A DNA stretch of 64,000 nt from contig JAVTVX010000002.1 in NCBI GenBank assembly GCA_033439265.1, positions 10,080,174-10,144,173 of the forward strand, in the 5' to 3' direction. The DNA comes from Dillenia suffruticosa. Its lineage: Eukaryota > Streptophyta > Magnoliopsida > Dilleniales > Dilleniaceae. Position numbers and translations under genes: made by a program. The first letter of the stretch is position 1. Each line of letters opens with the position of its first letter. The notes under the pieces were generated by a model. It searched no databases, was not told the DNA's origin, and saw nothing but the letters and a program-made list of their open reading frames with translations. Below are positions 13,000 through 25,054 of this stretch, in pieces.

Positions 13000-13640
13000 T
13001 ATAGTGATTGTTAAAAAGTGTTAGTAAAATTTGATCTTTTATCATCAGTTTAAAAACTATTGGTAAAAATTACTATTTTTATCGTCGGTTACAACTGTTG
13101 GGAAATCTTTCTACTTTTATCGTCGGTTACCATACTGTTACTATCATGTCGGTTATGTTACTATCATTTTATGACAAATGACATGTTTGGAAAGCATCAG
13201 TAAAAATTGCTATTTTTATCGTCGGTTACAAATGTTAGAAAATTTTATTACTTTTATCGTCGGTTACTTACTACCATATTACGATATATGAATGAATGTT
13301 TAGAAATGTTATTACTTTTATCTTCGGTTATACAACTGCTAAGAAATTATGGTCAATTACCAGATATCAATATGTTAAGAAATTTATAAGTTTTTATCAT
13401 CGGTACTACACACAAGTGTTAAGAAGGTTATTATTTTTATCGTTATTTACTAGTTGCTTATTAGTCAGTTACTACTAAGAAATATTATGACGCAACACTG
13501 TTAAGAAATGTTAGTAATGGTCGGTTATCGCATTGTCACAGTATCACATATGTTCATATGTGAGGAAATGTCATAAGTTTTAGGGACGATTAGCACAAGT
13601 GTTAGAATCTCTTATCGTCAATTACTATCGATTACCACAT
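13000..13640 (+). repeat. Subterminal repeat array of the CACTA transposon
   Basis: A motif close to TTTTTATCGTCGGTTAC recurs about every 40-70 bp, alternating with GTTAAGAAATGTTA-like phrases. Examples lie near 13080, 13120, 13220, 13258, 13320 and 13440. Subterminal arrays of this type bind transposase in the En/Spm group. The right end shows the related GTCACCGACCC and GTTGTCATCGGC phrases just before the terminus. Confidence 0.7.
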
Positions 13641-15040
13641 ATTATTATAATTAGTTACTATCTTATATCTTTAAATGTCAAAAAAAGGAAACTAGGTTGA
13701 GAAATGTATTGCGTATCAAAATATTAGAAAATGCTGGGAAATGTTAGAAACTTTTGTAAAATATTATAATTGAACAATGATTACAATAGGATAACAAAAA
13801 AAAAAGATTACATATCCCACAATCCAAATCCATATCTTCTGAGATGTTCATACATATGTTTCACTTCAAATATCAGAAAGATTACCAGCACAGCCCCACC
13901 TTCATGTCAATCTATTAATTCATAAAAAGAAACAGTGAGATGAATATAATATAATGGTACATATAAAAAGTAGTTATAAATAAAAATATTATCTTTGATA
14001 GAGTATGTCAATCGATTGATAAAATAAAAATAAAATAAAAATAAGTTGTAAGATAAATATAATATAATGGTACATGTTAAGAATAGTTATAAATAAAAAT
14101 ATTATCTTTTGGTGAGGTGGTGATGATGATGATTGTTGATTTCTATGTACACTCCCGGTATCTAGTATTCGAAAAGATAAAAATACAAATAATTTGGATT
14201 ATTATTGAAAAATAAATGTGAAATTAGTAGGATTGTAGTGAAACATAAAAAATAACATTTATACCCGGATACTAGCAATAAGTCTTGTTTCGTTAACCAT
14301 GCGTTTTTCTTTTTCTAAATCCAACAGGTTGGGTCGCGAAAAAAATTAAAAATGGATAAGAACTATTTATCTCACAATAAAATGATTTGTTTTTAAACTA
14401 AAGCTAACTTGGGATAGCATCTTGGGATGATTGAGTTTCTTCATAGTGAAGTTGTTCTTGGGATGACTGTGACTCTTCATGATCAGCAACAGTACTCATC
14501 ATTCGTTTAGTTCTTCCCATATTGAGTTAAGAAAATTTTGTATGAGATTTTGATTAAGTCACAAACTCAGAGTTTTGAAGGAGGAGAGTTTATTAAGAAA
14601 TGAAAGATTTTGAAGGGAAAGAGGGTTTGTGGGAAATGATTTATGATATTTGATTTAGTCGCTCAAATAAATTTTTAAAACCCCGCCATTTATAATATAT
14701 TTGGTTTAGCCACTCAAATAAGTTTTTAGAAACCCGTCACTTTTTTCTACTTTTTTATCATTTTTTTAAATTTTTTGTGAGTTTAATTTTATCTTATTTT
14801 ACCTTTTTTTACTATTATATCATCAATTTTATTTTGTATTTTTTGTATTTTTGTTTTGTTACAACATTGTTACAATATTGTTACTACATTACAATATAAT
14901 AAATAAATACTCTAAATTTTAAATCATTACATTATTTAAATTAATAATATTAATTATATCATTATTCTACTTAATTCATATTTGAAATTTTTTATATAAT
15001 CCACATGTGAAAATTTTTATATAATAAAGAAAGCAGAGAC

Positions 15041-15165
15041 ATGGCAATGGGCCGACACGGGCGCCCGGCCATGCCAGCACAGGCGCCTGCCCACGCATGC
15101 CACTACACGCATAAAACCTCCCGCGCAGGCACCGACGCATACGCATCCATGCAAGCTCGTGCGAC
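15041..15165. repeat. GC-rich island 1 in the CACTA interior
   Basis: About 125 bp of strongly GC-rich DNA rich in GCATGC-like and GGCGCCTGC words sits in surroundings above 75 percent A+T. It is followed by TTTACCACCTAGCTACT-type spacer repeats, as after island 3. No coding sense is evident. Confidence 0.6.
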
Positions 15166-16139
15166 ATTATTATTATTTACCACCTAGCTACTAACTGCTT
15201 ACTACCTAACTTATAAATTTTGGAGGGAAGAGGTTTGTTGAGAATGATTTATTATATATTTGATTTAAGGACTTAAATAAATTTTTAGAACCGTCATTTT
15301 TTCCCGCTTTTTGTAAGTTTAATTTCATCTTTTTATTATTATATTATTAGCAATTTCATTTTCTGTATTTATACTTTTATTTTTGTTACAATATTGTAAC
15401 ATCTACATTTTTACTCTTAATATTACATTACAATAAATAATAACCATAAATTTATATTATTACATTAAAATTTAGGATTTGTTTCCACTTCCGAAATGGT
15501 CACTTCCCAAAGGTGGTAATGGTGGTAAGAGAGTTGTAAAAGAATAATATAAGTTACTACTACCTACTAGTAACATCCTCCTCTCCCACTAAAGTCATTC
15601 TATCCATTAATTATGCTAAATAATATAAATCACTACTATTCACTAACAATTATGCCGGATCAATTATGCCAAAAAATATTTAAGCTGTCAAGACAAAATT
15701 AATGTTGCTCGTCGAAGATAACAATTTATGTTATATTGGATAGATATAGGAGGTTAACGTAACCAATCTATCCCCTCATATCTTTATGTTTAGGTGTTCT
15801 CTTAAATAACTTACCATAATCCAACTTATTTTGTCAAAATATAACATCATCTTCTAATCATCGACAATGAATTTTATACGAAATTTATAGTAAAATGTTT
15901 GATATTATAGTAATTGTTTTAGGTTGTTTTCAAGATATTTGATTTTATAGTTATCATTCACGTATCACAAACTTATTACTTAATAAACTTACTTACCTAC
16001 TTACCACCCACTTATCTTACTACTACCTACTACTTCTTATCATTATCATTTATTTTCTAAATTACCACTATCATAACTTTATTTATCATAAATTTACAAC
16101 AACTAGAGTATTTTTAAATATAAAGATATATTATAAAAA

Positions 16140-16440
16140 ATGATAACATAGAGATTAGTATAAATAGATTTATACTATTGTCAAAATCAGAATCTAAAAC
16201 TATAGATATCGGTGTTATTAAGTTGATAATAAAAAAGTTTTATATTGACAACAACAAATCGTGCTAAAAAACTATTACATTTTTTCACACGATAATTTTT
16301 AACCATCACATAATTCAATCGTAGATTTATATAATTACCAACGTACATGATCCAACTTGTCATGCATTTAATATGGATGAACCAATGAATTATTTTATAA
16401 TACCAAAAAACCAATATATTCAAATCCAAGTATGCTAATA
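16140..16440. repeat. Internal duplicated segment of the CACTA element (copy 1)
   Basis: The order of phrases here (GGTATAAAT-like, TTATACTATTGTC, TTAAGTTGATAATAAAA, CGTGCTAAAAAACTATTACA, TAATTTTTAACCATCA) recurs in the same order at about 18420-18650. The element therefore contains a diverged internal direct duplication that also includes a GC island and its TACCACTTA spacer. Confidence 0.5.
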
Positions 16441-17334
16441 ATATTAAATAATATTACATGTAAAATATTAGTGGTTGAGGTAGAGTTGGAGTTGGTGATA
16501 GAATGTGTGAAAGTTGTAGGTGTAGAAATTATGTGGAGTGTGGAAATGTGAAAGATTAAATTTAGGATCATACTTTTATAATTATAAATTGTGAAAGTTG
16601 AGAGATGAGATAACTTAATATGAGTTTTGAAATTATTAATATAATTAATTATACCATTACATTATATTGTCATATTTTTAAATTATAATATTAAATTATC
16701 TTTAATGAATTTTTAAAACTATAATATTATGTTATATAAATTACTAATTTCATACCATTACATTATTTAAATTAATAATATTAATAAATTTATATTGAAT
16801 ATAGAATATACATTATTTTTATAAATCAAATGGATATAATTAACGCAGTACAAGGCTTACAGGCGCTGAAATGTAGTAAATATGTAGTAATTAAGTAGTA
16901 AGTAATTTTTCAACAATCAGTGGTAGTATTAATTTAAAATATAAAAAAAATTGTGATGAATTAAGAACGCGGTAATGAAAAAAGATGTGGGAGAAAAAAT
17001 GCCAAAGAAAAAATGGGTGGGATTTTAAAAATTTGTTTGTGAAAATGTTATATTATAAATCCTACGCTTATCAAAGTTTCTCCATCCTTTCACCATCAAA
17101 GTTTCTTCATTTTTCCTTGAAAGCTCTCCTGCATTGTACACGAAAAATCATAACAATTCCAAGAAAAAGAACAAGTTTCAGTCTCAACAAACATAATCAT
17201 CCAAAATATTATCAGTTTTGAAAATAAACATATTATTTTAATTTGATATTTAATATTAAAATGTCATTTTTAATTTTTTATTTTGAACAAAGAAATGTAA
17301 AGATATTTTGGATAAAAAATAAACAAGTTTCAGT

Positions 17335-17425
17335 TGTCCGCACGCATGTACCTGGACAGGTGCCCACATGCATGCAGGCGCCAGTACATGTCCCCGCAGG
17401 CGCCTGCTCGCTGCATTCCCACTCT
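17335..17425. repeat. GC-rich island 2 in the CACTA interior
   Basis: It shares CGCACGCATG, GGTGCCCACATG and CAGGCGCCTGC words with island 1, forming short interlocking palindromes around CATG and GGCGCC. The flanks are A+T-rich. Confidence 0.6.
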
Positions 17426-18044
17426 TTTTTTTATGCAAAAAAGGAGACAAAAAATGAAGACATAAGATTGTTGCCGCATGGAATCGAACTCCTGAATTGA
17501 AACCCAACCAAATGTCTCGACCATCAACCACAATGTCGTATGAGAATGAATTTGTTTTTGTTTCATTTCTGTTTTCCTACCTATCTCAACCTTACTTTTT
17601 TTTTTTATCTAGTTCTCACCTTTTTATTTTTTTCCCCTTATCTCACTCTCACCTCTATTCTTTTCCTGCACCTTAGGATCATTTTTTTTATTTTTCTAAT
17701 TTTTTACTACTATTTTGATATATTATTTGATTGATTTTTAAATTGAATGTTATGAATGAATTATAATTTATTAATTTTATATATTTTGAATTGTGATTAA
17801 ATATGTAGATTTTTTAAATTATTAATATATTATAATTTAAATTCGATACTCATTTGAAAAACAAAAAATAAGAAAAAAAAACAAACACAATTAAATTAAT
17901 TGAAATAGAATTAATGGAAATAAAAAATGATAAAATATAATAGTTGAAATATAAATTAAAATAAAATTAAATTTAGTGAAATTACATGAATTACCTACAA
18001 TTACAATTACAATTACTTATCATGAAATTACTATTTAACCCATA

Positions 18045-18175
18045 CCGCGCGCATGAGCACATGCCGCATGCTGTGGCATGTACGGGTGCCCGTGTTGGCC
18101 TGGCCGGGGGCCCGCTTGGGTGCTTGCATGAGTGCATCCGCGCAAGGTGGCATGTGCGGGCGGGTATGACCACTA
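18045..18175. repeat. GC-rich island 3 in the CACTA interior
   Basis: It contains GCATGAGCACATGCCGCATG, GGGTGCCCGTG and GGTGGCATGTGCGGGCGGG, again dense in CATG. It is followed by a run of CTTACCACTTA-type repeats (18170-18310) that also occur after island 1 and near 15960-16030. Confidence 0.6.
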
Positions 18176-18419
18176 ACTTACCACTTATTATCTACTTACC
18201 ACTTACCATCTAATTATATATCATAAACTTACCACTAACTTACCACTATATAAATTTATTTTCTTACTTACCACATACTTACTACCTACTTACCACCTGC
18301 TTATCCAGCTAAAACTACTACTATCATAAATTTATTACAACTTACCACTCAGACTATTTTCAAATATAAAAGTATATGATATAAATATGATAACAATTTT
18401 AGATTTTCCAGATGTTACA

Positions 18420-18649
18420 ATATATAGGTTGGTATAAATATAATTTATACAAACGGTAAGAATTGAATATAGTTTTAAAAGACAGTGAATTTGTATGTTG
18501 CCATACATCTTAAACGTAAAATCTATGGAGACAATATTGTTAAGTAGATAATAAAATTGAGACTGTTTTTAAACCGTGTCAAAAAAACTATTACATTTAC
18601 TGACTATAATTTTTAACCATCATAATTGAATATTGTTTAGATTTTTAGG

Positions 18650-18650
<1 letters not shown>
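18420..18650. repeat. Internal duplicated segment of the CACTA element (copy 2)
   Basis: This is the partner of 16140-16440; it ends at a (TA)n microsatellite (about 18654-18690). Shared landmarks include AACTATTACATTTACTGAC and TATAATTTTTAACCATCA. Confidence 0.5.
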
Positions 18651-18692
<42 letters not shown>

Positions 18693-18729
18693 ATTTCTAC
18701 TACTACGTTTATGAATTTTCACAAAAAAA

Positions 18730-21387
18730 AATGATATTTGGCGATAAAGTACAATCGGATCAATTTTGATTCAAAGAGATTCAAAACCTTAATTTCACAT
18801 TAAATAAATATACTTAGGTCTAATATAAGATTTTGGACCTAGTGTGTAATTATAAAAAAATTTAGGGTTCAAATTAGAATTTTTCTAAGTCAAAGGACTT
18901 GTTAGTAATTAATAAAACTTAAATGAAATGTGACAAGTGTATTCTTGTATTGAACAAGTGTTATAGTGAGAAGGACAAGTGTTGGCTAAATGGAGATGAG
19001 AAAGACAAGGTGGGCCAATGAGAACACATGTACATGAAAAAAAAAAACCAATCAAAACACATGCAATAGTCAAAATGATCCTATGGTTTAGATTAATTGG
19101 AGATTTAATCCAAGAATGGTGAGTTATTAACACAATAATAAAAGAAGAAGGTCTTAGAATGCTTGTTCATTCTTTCCAAATTCGTGAGAACAAGGAGAGA
19201 AGCAAGAGAGGAAGACAAAGAAAGTGAGGTAAAAAATTTTATCTTGTCTCACTTTAAATTTTATTTCTATCCGTGACTTCATCTCTATTTTAAGGTATCT
19301 TAGAGCCAGAATTTGAAAATGTGATAGTTATATGAATTGTTGATCTAAGTCTTATCTTTCCAACGAGATAAGAATCACCAAATTCTGATACCTGTGCCAA
19401 ACGTTATGGCACTTTTCCTGAAACTCGACATAGAAGCATCCTGTTTCGAACCTGGATAGTAGTGAGTAAAAACGACCCCTTTTCAGTCTTAGTTTGAAGA
19501 AACACAAAACATGAAAGTTATAGATATATGCCTTGTCTATAACATATAAAATATTCAGCCATTTGGCATGAGGAAATTAAAAGTTATACAATTTTCCTTA
19601 AAACTGTGTTGACAGAAACTGTATGTTTCACTAAAACGTATCTGTCTTGTTCATGAATTTTGTTCAACCCCTTCCAGACATATTTGGATAAAACTCAAAA
19701 AACGAAAATTGTAGATCTACATCTTAGCTATAACATGTTAAAATCTCATTAGACTTTGGTGAGTAGGATGAAAGTTATAGCTTCTGTACAAAAACTGGAC
19801 AAAATCTAAAACTTAAATATGGCTGTAAAAAAATGAGACTTACCGGGAATTTTGTGATTTGAATATGAGGAAGTGTGCAAAATGAAAGTTATAGTGCTAT
19901 CCCTTAGCTTTAAAATGAGATAAGAATCATTTGATTTGGACTGGTATAGCCAAAGCTATAGTCTGTTTTCCATGACTGCGCAAATTAAAAATCTGCAGAT
20001 TGTTTGTCTCCCTAAAAGTTATTTGAGTTGAACGGAGGGGACACTTGATTTACGTTTTGTGGAAATATTGGGGAGTGCATTATCCTCCCCTAATGGTGAG
20101 TGGGACTTGACATCTACTTTTAATTGATACTGTGTTTTAAAAAGCTTTCAAAAGCATGATTTAAAATGGTATGATTGACCTATTCTCCTGAATTTATGAA
20201 AATATTTTGTGATATATGGAGTGTCCCAATTTGTTTATATCGATATGCATCCATGATTTTGATACTTGATGATTGTGCCACACTTTGATATATCTACATG
20301 ATTTTATGCTTCCATTGCATATTGGTACATGCTTTTGACATGATTGGGCTTGATGATTTGGCTTAAAATATGTGATTTGGGCCGGATGCCCCTGTAGATA
20401 CTGTGATGATGATGATATGTTTTCTGTGGCATTCCGTAGCTACGAAGGACATTTGGTAGAAGCACTTGTTGTGCCTGGATACGCCTCTGCAGGGTTATCC
20501 GCCAGATTGTCATACATATTATATGGACAGTCGTCGGTTGAAGCACTCCGGGGCGGACCTTTGTAGGTTTAGCACCCGTGGGTTTCCATATACGCTTGAT
20601 CCTTGATACATGTACGATATATATATACAGGCTAGTTGGAATAGTTTGTGACCAACGTTGGGGTAGAGAGCCTTATTTTATTACTTGCACTGTGAAAACC
20701 CCCAACGTTGCCCGTCTTTGGCCATGGTTGGCCCTTGCTGGGATATTTTCGGCCGGCTCTACATGATATAACGGACGTACATACTGGATGCATATTTGAT
20801 TTGATACGTATGCTGTGAATGATTTATTGAGATGTCATAATATATTTTTTTGCATACTATGGTTTTATTGGGATATAATTTTGACACTCCTAATTCACCC
20901 AAAAATTAATTGTAACATGTCATCCCCCCGACTTACTGAGTACCAAACCCCCCTCTCTATGGTACTTACCCCTCACATTTCCCTCCTATAGGGGTAGACT
21001 CAGACTGAGAGATTTGTGCGTATTGTTGTATTGGATATTTTTTGGAGACTATTGGGCCAGGGTATGACTATCCGTTTTTCCGCTATATATTGAGGTTATT
21101 GTTTCATTTTGAGAAAGTTGGGATGACCATTGTATTTGTTTAAATTGGGATGCCTGTATTTATAATTATTCTGGTTTGTATAATATTAACTCTCTCTCGT
21201 TTTAATTTACATTGAGGCATACATGTATTATTTTTATCACTTGGCGATCTCTGTGATTTGGAGATTTGGATTATGTGAATATTGACAGCCTTACGGTGCT
21301 TCGATGTGCGAGACGTGGTGTCCGTGCATCTGGGTGCCGTGGTGGGCTGGTTGCGTACCTGGCTCGGGAGTGGGTCGGGGCGTGACA
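18730..21387 (+). repeat. LTR of a Tekay-related chromovirus inside the CACTA element (left edge uncertain)
   Basis: The right end is ...GGGGCGTGACA at 21387, the complement of the TGTCACGCCCC terminus of the Tekay-like LTRs at 32984 and 60545. Homology continues leftward: CTACGAAGGACATTTG, the ACGCCTCTGCAGG area, GGACCTTTGTAGG and ACTTACTGAGTACC all have counterparts in those LTRs in reverse orientation. The left part (about 19140-20100) differs strongly, so it is a distinct family. I did not find a convincing left duplication of CTAAA, so the start is a guess. It looks like a solo LTR or fragment since no gag or pol lies beside it. Confidence 0.55.
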
Positions 21388-22259
21388 CTAAAAGTCACCG
21401 ACCCTAAAAGTTGTCATCGGCACAATACTCTAATTTTGTAGTGATGGCTCCAAACCTTACATTTTAAGTAGAGTTTGTATTAAATCTTGTATGTTTATCA
21501 ATCAAAGAAAACAATTAAAAATATAAGTAGCCATTTCAAACACAAAAAACTATTGATACAAGCCATTTTTCATACATTTCCGACCAACTAAATAGTATAT
21601 ATCAACTAAGAAAACTCAAAATTTTTTTTCAATTTTTTTTATTTTTTATTTTTGAAGAAACAAAATCTAAATTAATACAGTAAAGAAAACAAATATAGTG
21701 TCAAAAATAAAGAAGGAAAACACCTAACATCTTCTCACACCTAAATCATGCATTGTCCTCAATGTATGCTCAAATTGAGAGAAAGAAAAAAAAATACATA
21801 AATAAATCAAACCAAAAAAAAGAGAAAAGAACAAAGAAATAAAAGAGGAAGGTGAGAACAATACTCCCCTAGGGTGAAGTGGAAAATGAAGGATAAAATC
21901 CAATAAGTCTTGAAGAAGATAAATTATGGTGACGGCAATGGACCCCTTCTTAGGGCATGGACACGTTTTAACTCATGTGTAATTCTGGTCATTTGAGAAC
22001 ACCAACAAAACTGGGCAGCAATAAAGACTTGTTAAGGCGTGGGCATGCCTTAATGGTAGAGCACTTCTGGTCATCAAATTTTTCTAGCTTTTATTCACCT
22101 AAAAAAAATCAAAATCAAAGTAAATCAAATCTAATAAATAAAAAATAAAAAAAAGAAAAGAAAAGAAAATATTGGGTTGACTTCCAACAAGCGCCTTTAT
22201 TTAATGTCTTTGGTTCGACATTAGCTCATCGTTTCAACCTTACTCAAATATCGGTTCAG

Positions 22260-22560
22260 TCCATTTTGACTTCAACTTACCTGACATGAATTTCAATTTT
22301 GAATTAAAGTGAAGGATATTATGAACTACCATAAGTCGTTTCCGATGTGGGAGTTTGTCATCAAGAAATTTGTCCTATTGTGCAATCTTATTTGTCACAT
22401 TTTTCTTAAACAAAAAATCTAATTCATTTTGCACAAAATTATCATGAACAATGAAATCCACCATACTATCATGAAAAATAGATTTAAAATCATTTGGATA
22501 TTTCATGATATCAAAAATATTAAAAGTAGCAATTTTACCATTAAACAGTTAAAATACCCA
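22260..22560 (-). pseudogene. Athila-like element: protease-region fragment fused to an integrase tail
   Basis: On the minus strand, about 22560-22385 translates to a phrase with FNIFDIMKYPNDFKSIF that resembles the acidic stretch after the Athila protease region. It is followed within about 60-100 bp by HFNSKLKFMSGKLKSKW (22318-22262), the conserved end of the integrase C-terminal domain in Athila/Tat elements (the SRL.LFPGKLKSRW type). Everything between, including reverse transcriptase, RNase H and the integrase core, is missing. This marks an internal deletion junction near 22340-22390. Stops and shifts interrupt both parts. Confidence 0.55.
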
Positions 22561-22590
22561 AATTCACATCAATTGTTGTCTTAACTGTTT

Positions 22591-22902
22591 TCATGAATGG
22601 TATTGACACTTCTTTGTTGCTTCTAAGAGAGAAGTATTGAATCCTTCTTTCGGAGAAGTTTCCAAAATCTCATTCTCTTTCTCTTTCTTCGGTTGTGCCA
22701 ACCTGCTGGGAACATGTAGTAAGATCAAAATTTTTGTTTGGAAAGTGTTGGACTCTTTACTTACCTCTTCGGTGGATTCATTCATTGTTGATGATTTCTC
22801 TATTTGCTCAATTTTCATATCTTTTTCGGCTTTTGATGAATTGTCTTCCATTTCTTTTGATGATTTTTCTAATTGACTCGCTGTTACCATAAATTGTGAC
22901 AT
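22591..22902 (-). pseudogene. Athila-like element: gag/protease linker remnant
   Basis: The 103-residue minus-strand frame is Lys/Glu/Ser-rich and ends with VPSRLAQPKKEKENEILET, a recognised phrase at the gag-protease boundary of Athila-group elements (usually followed by a conserved block on interaction with I-P-K-Y-A-K). Here the following text diverges, so it is decayed. It sits between the gag zinc-finger remnant and the integrase-tail remnant, in the expected order. Confidence 0.55.
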
Positions 22903-23133
22903 TTGATTTTCTAAATTTTGGATGCTGGCTCTTGTCTCCTATTGAAATTGTTGGTTTTCCTGTTGAATTAACAAAGTGTTGTTGGCCAAATTTTTAACAA
23001 TCTCTTCTAGAGATGTACCTTAATTCGAAAAAGTTTGTTGACATTGAAATTAAGATTGGACTTGTGGTTGTTGTTGGAATCCTTGTTACCAATTTCCATA
23101 ATTGAAATTTGAGTGATCCCTTCATCCTGGGTT

Positions 23134-23460
23134 CTAGGGGTTCGAATATGGATCATCATAAAGAATGAAATACTTATCGGTTGGATGATTCATCTCTGAA
23201 CAAATTTCACAAGTTTGTACTGGTTGTGTTTTTGTTACAATAAAATTACGAGAAATTAGTTCTTTCAATTCTTGACGAAGGAAAAAATCACTTACCTCAT
23301 TGATTGTTTTTGGAATATCTTGCCACATTCCAAATTGTTAGAAAATCTCAATATTAGAAAAATTACTGCAAAAGATTCTTTATTAAAATAAAAAAATAAC
23401 AACTCCCTTAAAGTCTTTTGTGTGGCCATATCTTCGTGGTTGATGTCCTTATCTTTTAAG
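23134..23460 (-). pseudogene. Athila-like element: gag remnant with zinc-finger-like motif
   Basis: The minus-strand frame at 23328-23134 contains CEICSEMNHPTDKY, matching the Cys-x2-Cys start of the Athila gag finger (C-x-I-C-G-x-x-H..), but the last Cys is Tyr. Upstream text such as MATQKTLRELL (near 23432) suggests the frame continues toward the primer site with shifts. It is about 100-250 bp from the LTR, so most of a normal gag N-terminus is absent. Confidence 0.5.
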
Positions 23461-23554
23461 CCATTGACAACTTTTGATAAGTTCTCTACAAAAGGTTAGT
23501 CTTGCAAACAAGAAAAAAAATTTTAAAAAATAAGTCACTTAACACCGCTCTCTG

Positions 23555-23571
23555 GCAACGGCGCCAAAATT
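23555..23571 (-). promoter_or_regulatory. Primer-binding site of the Athila-like element
   Basis: Directly inside the right LTR the minus strand reads AATTTTGGCGCCGTTGCCAG. The TGGCGCCGTTGCC core is the primer site typical of Athila-group retrotransposons, complementary to the 3' end of a host tRNA (commonly assigned to tRNA-Asp). It fixes the element's orientation as minus. Confidence 0.75.
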
Positions 23572-25054
23572 TGGTGTGTCGCCAAACAACCAAAAATAAA
23601 ATATCTATTTCACTAAAGACAAGTCTAGGGTGAGCAGGGTCGAATCCACAGGAAACGACGAATTTATCTCTTTTAAGAAAAAATAAAAATATGGGAGTTT
23701 GAGAAATTATTTAAAACTAACAAAACAAATAAAATTAACTAAAACAAGAAAATTAAATACTATCAATTAAAAAAGAAAATATCAATGAAAAGAAATTATA
23801 ATCAAAGGAATTATTTACATTTTGATTTCATACGATTGATCATCGACTTATCTAAAAATTTCAATAACCATAAATAAATTGGTTATAGTCGTCGACAAAC
23901 ACCCAACGATCGATCTCTCCTTATTTCATCGATAATTAAGAGAAACTCGTTAATTATTTCTCTAATCGAAAGTCAACCCTAGAGAAACTCTTAGAATTAA
24001 AAGTTTCAACAGTATTAAAATTTAAAAAAACCCAATTTTAGTTAACAAATACACATCGAGTTCATTTAAATTAGATTATTTAATCTCATGACATGAATGT
24101 AATTCCCATGACCAGAATGTCATTCCTATGACCCGAATATCATTCCCATGACACGAATGCTAATTCCACTTTATTAAAACTAACAAACAATTACGGATTT
24201 GTCATTTTAATTAATTGTAGATTATTCTAAATCTATTAAATATTAGTCACTATTTAATAAATTCTAAAAAATCATGATCCAAGAAGTGCATAAATTAAAT
24301 AAATACATATGATAAATTGAATTAATATACCAAATTAGATTTCATAATTATTGAAAATCAAGATTTCAATAATCTTTCGACTAGAAAGTAAAATTAAAAA
24401 GATTGCATGGAAAAGAAAACTCATAAAGATAATATTATTATTGTTGGAAAAAGATGGAAAACAACTGTCGGCTACTTCTTTGGGGAAAAGGTGGCTGCTG
24501 GCCCCTTGGGGCTGCCTCCAAAAGTTTTCTTAAATAATATGAAATACTCCTATATATATATATATAGGAGTAGAAACTCTAAAAAAAAAATAGAATTTTT
24601 CATATTTGTGAAAACTAAGTATTTTTAACCCTAATAACTATTAAAGATAAAAAGTGAAATTTCTAAAATATAATATTTAAGAAATTTACATTTTTAAAAT
24701 TTTCTTTTCCTAAATATTAGGAATGTAATAAAATTCTTTAAAATTTTCAATATCTCCAATTTTATCCCAACTTTCTTTTGAATGTGCAATTGGGAAAGAA
24801 AATTTTTACTGTATTAAATCTTTAAAATCTTACATTGTCTCTTGAGATCCATATGTCCACGTGATAATGAAAGAGTATTGCTGTCCAATTTTTCGTATTT
24901 TGTAAAATTGCTCCAATTTAGCTTATTTTTTTCTCTTTTTCCATAATAAATTTTCTCCTAAATCAAATATCACAAAATATAAATATTAGTGTAATATTTT
25001 TTTAAAAATAATGTAAAATCAATTGTAAATATTACACTCAATTAAACTCTATCA
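23572..25054 (-). repeat. Right (5') LTR of the Athila-like element
   Basis: On the plus strand it runs from TGGTGTGTCGCC to CTCTATCA, 1483 bp. Near 24085-24165 it contains about four copies of a 21-bp unit (CATGACMCGAATGTCATTCC type) where the left LTR has about two, accounting for most of the length difference. A (TA)n tract lies near 24553. Confidence 0.85.

Larger units (their letters stand above)
12835..21443. mobile_element. CACTA (En/Spm) transposon inserted in the Athila-like element
   Basis: The left end is CACTACAAAAC and the right end TTTTGTAGTG, the inverted CACTA terminus. Both sides carry the 3-bp duplication ATG (12832-12834, 21444-21446). Total length is 8609 bp, of which roughly 2.5 kb at the right is a later LTR insertion. 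The subterminal region carries many copies of a CGTCGGTTA motif. I found no transposase reading frame, so it looks non-autonomous. The interior is extremely AT-rich but broken by three short GC-rich islands and contains a duplicated segment. Confidence 0.85.
10244..25054 (-). mobile_element. Athila-like Ty3 retrotransposon, pol-deleted, with a nested CACTA element
   Basis: Two direct LTRs (10244-11677 and 23572-25054) bound the element and perfect 5-bp duplications ATTAC flank it (10239-10243, 25055-25059). Read on the minus strand, the 5' LTR is the right one, followed by a primer site of the TGGCGCCGTTGCC type used by Athila-group elements. The left LTR is preceded by a purine-rich GTGTGGGGAAATT tract. 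The interior, after removing the CACTA insertion, is only about 3.3 kb. It keeps gag, the gag/protease linker and an integrase tail, with no reverse transcriptase. The LTRs differ visibly (roughly one base in ten by eye), so this is an old, non-autonomous deletion derivative. Confidence 0.85.

Noticed and set aside
18975-18992. CTAAA|TGG near 18983 as the left edge and duplication partner of the LTR ending at 21387
   Set aside because: It matches the CTAAA after 21387, but upstream sequence (18730-18980) also looks LTR-like and a 5-bp match in AT-rich DNA is weak. The edge is left open.
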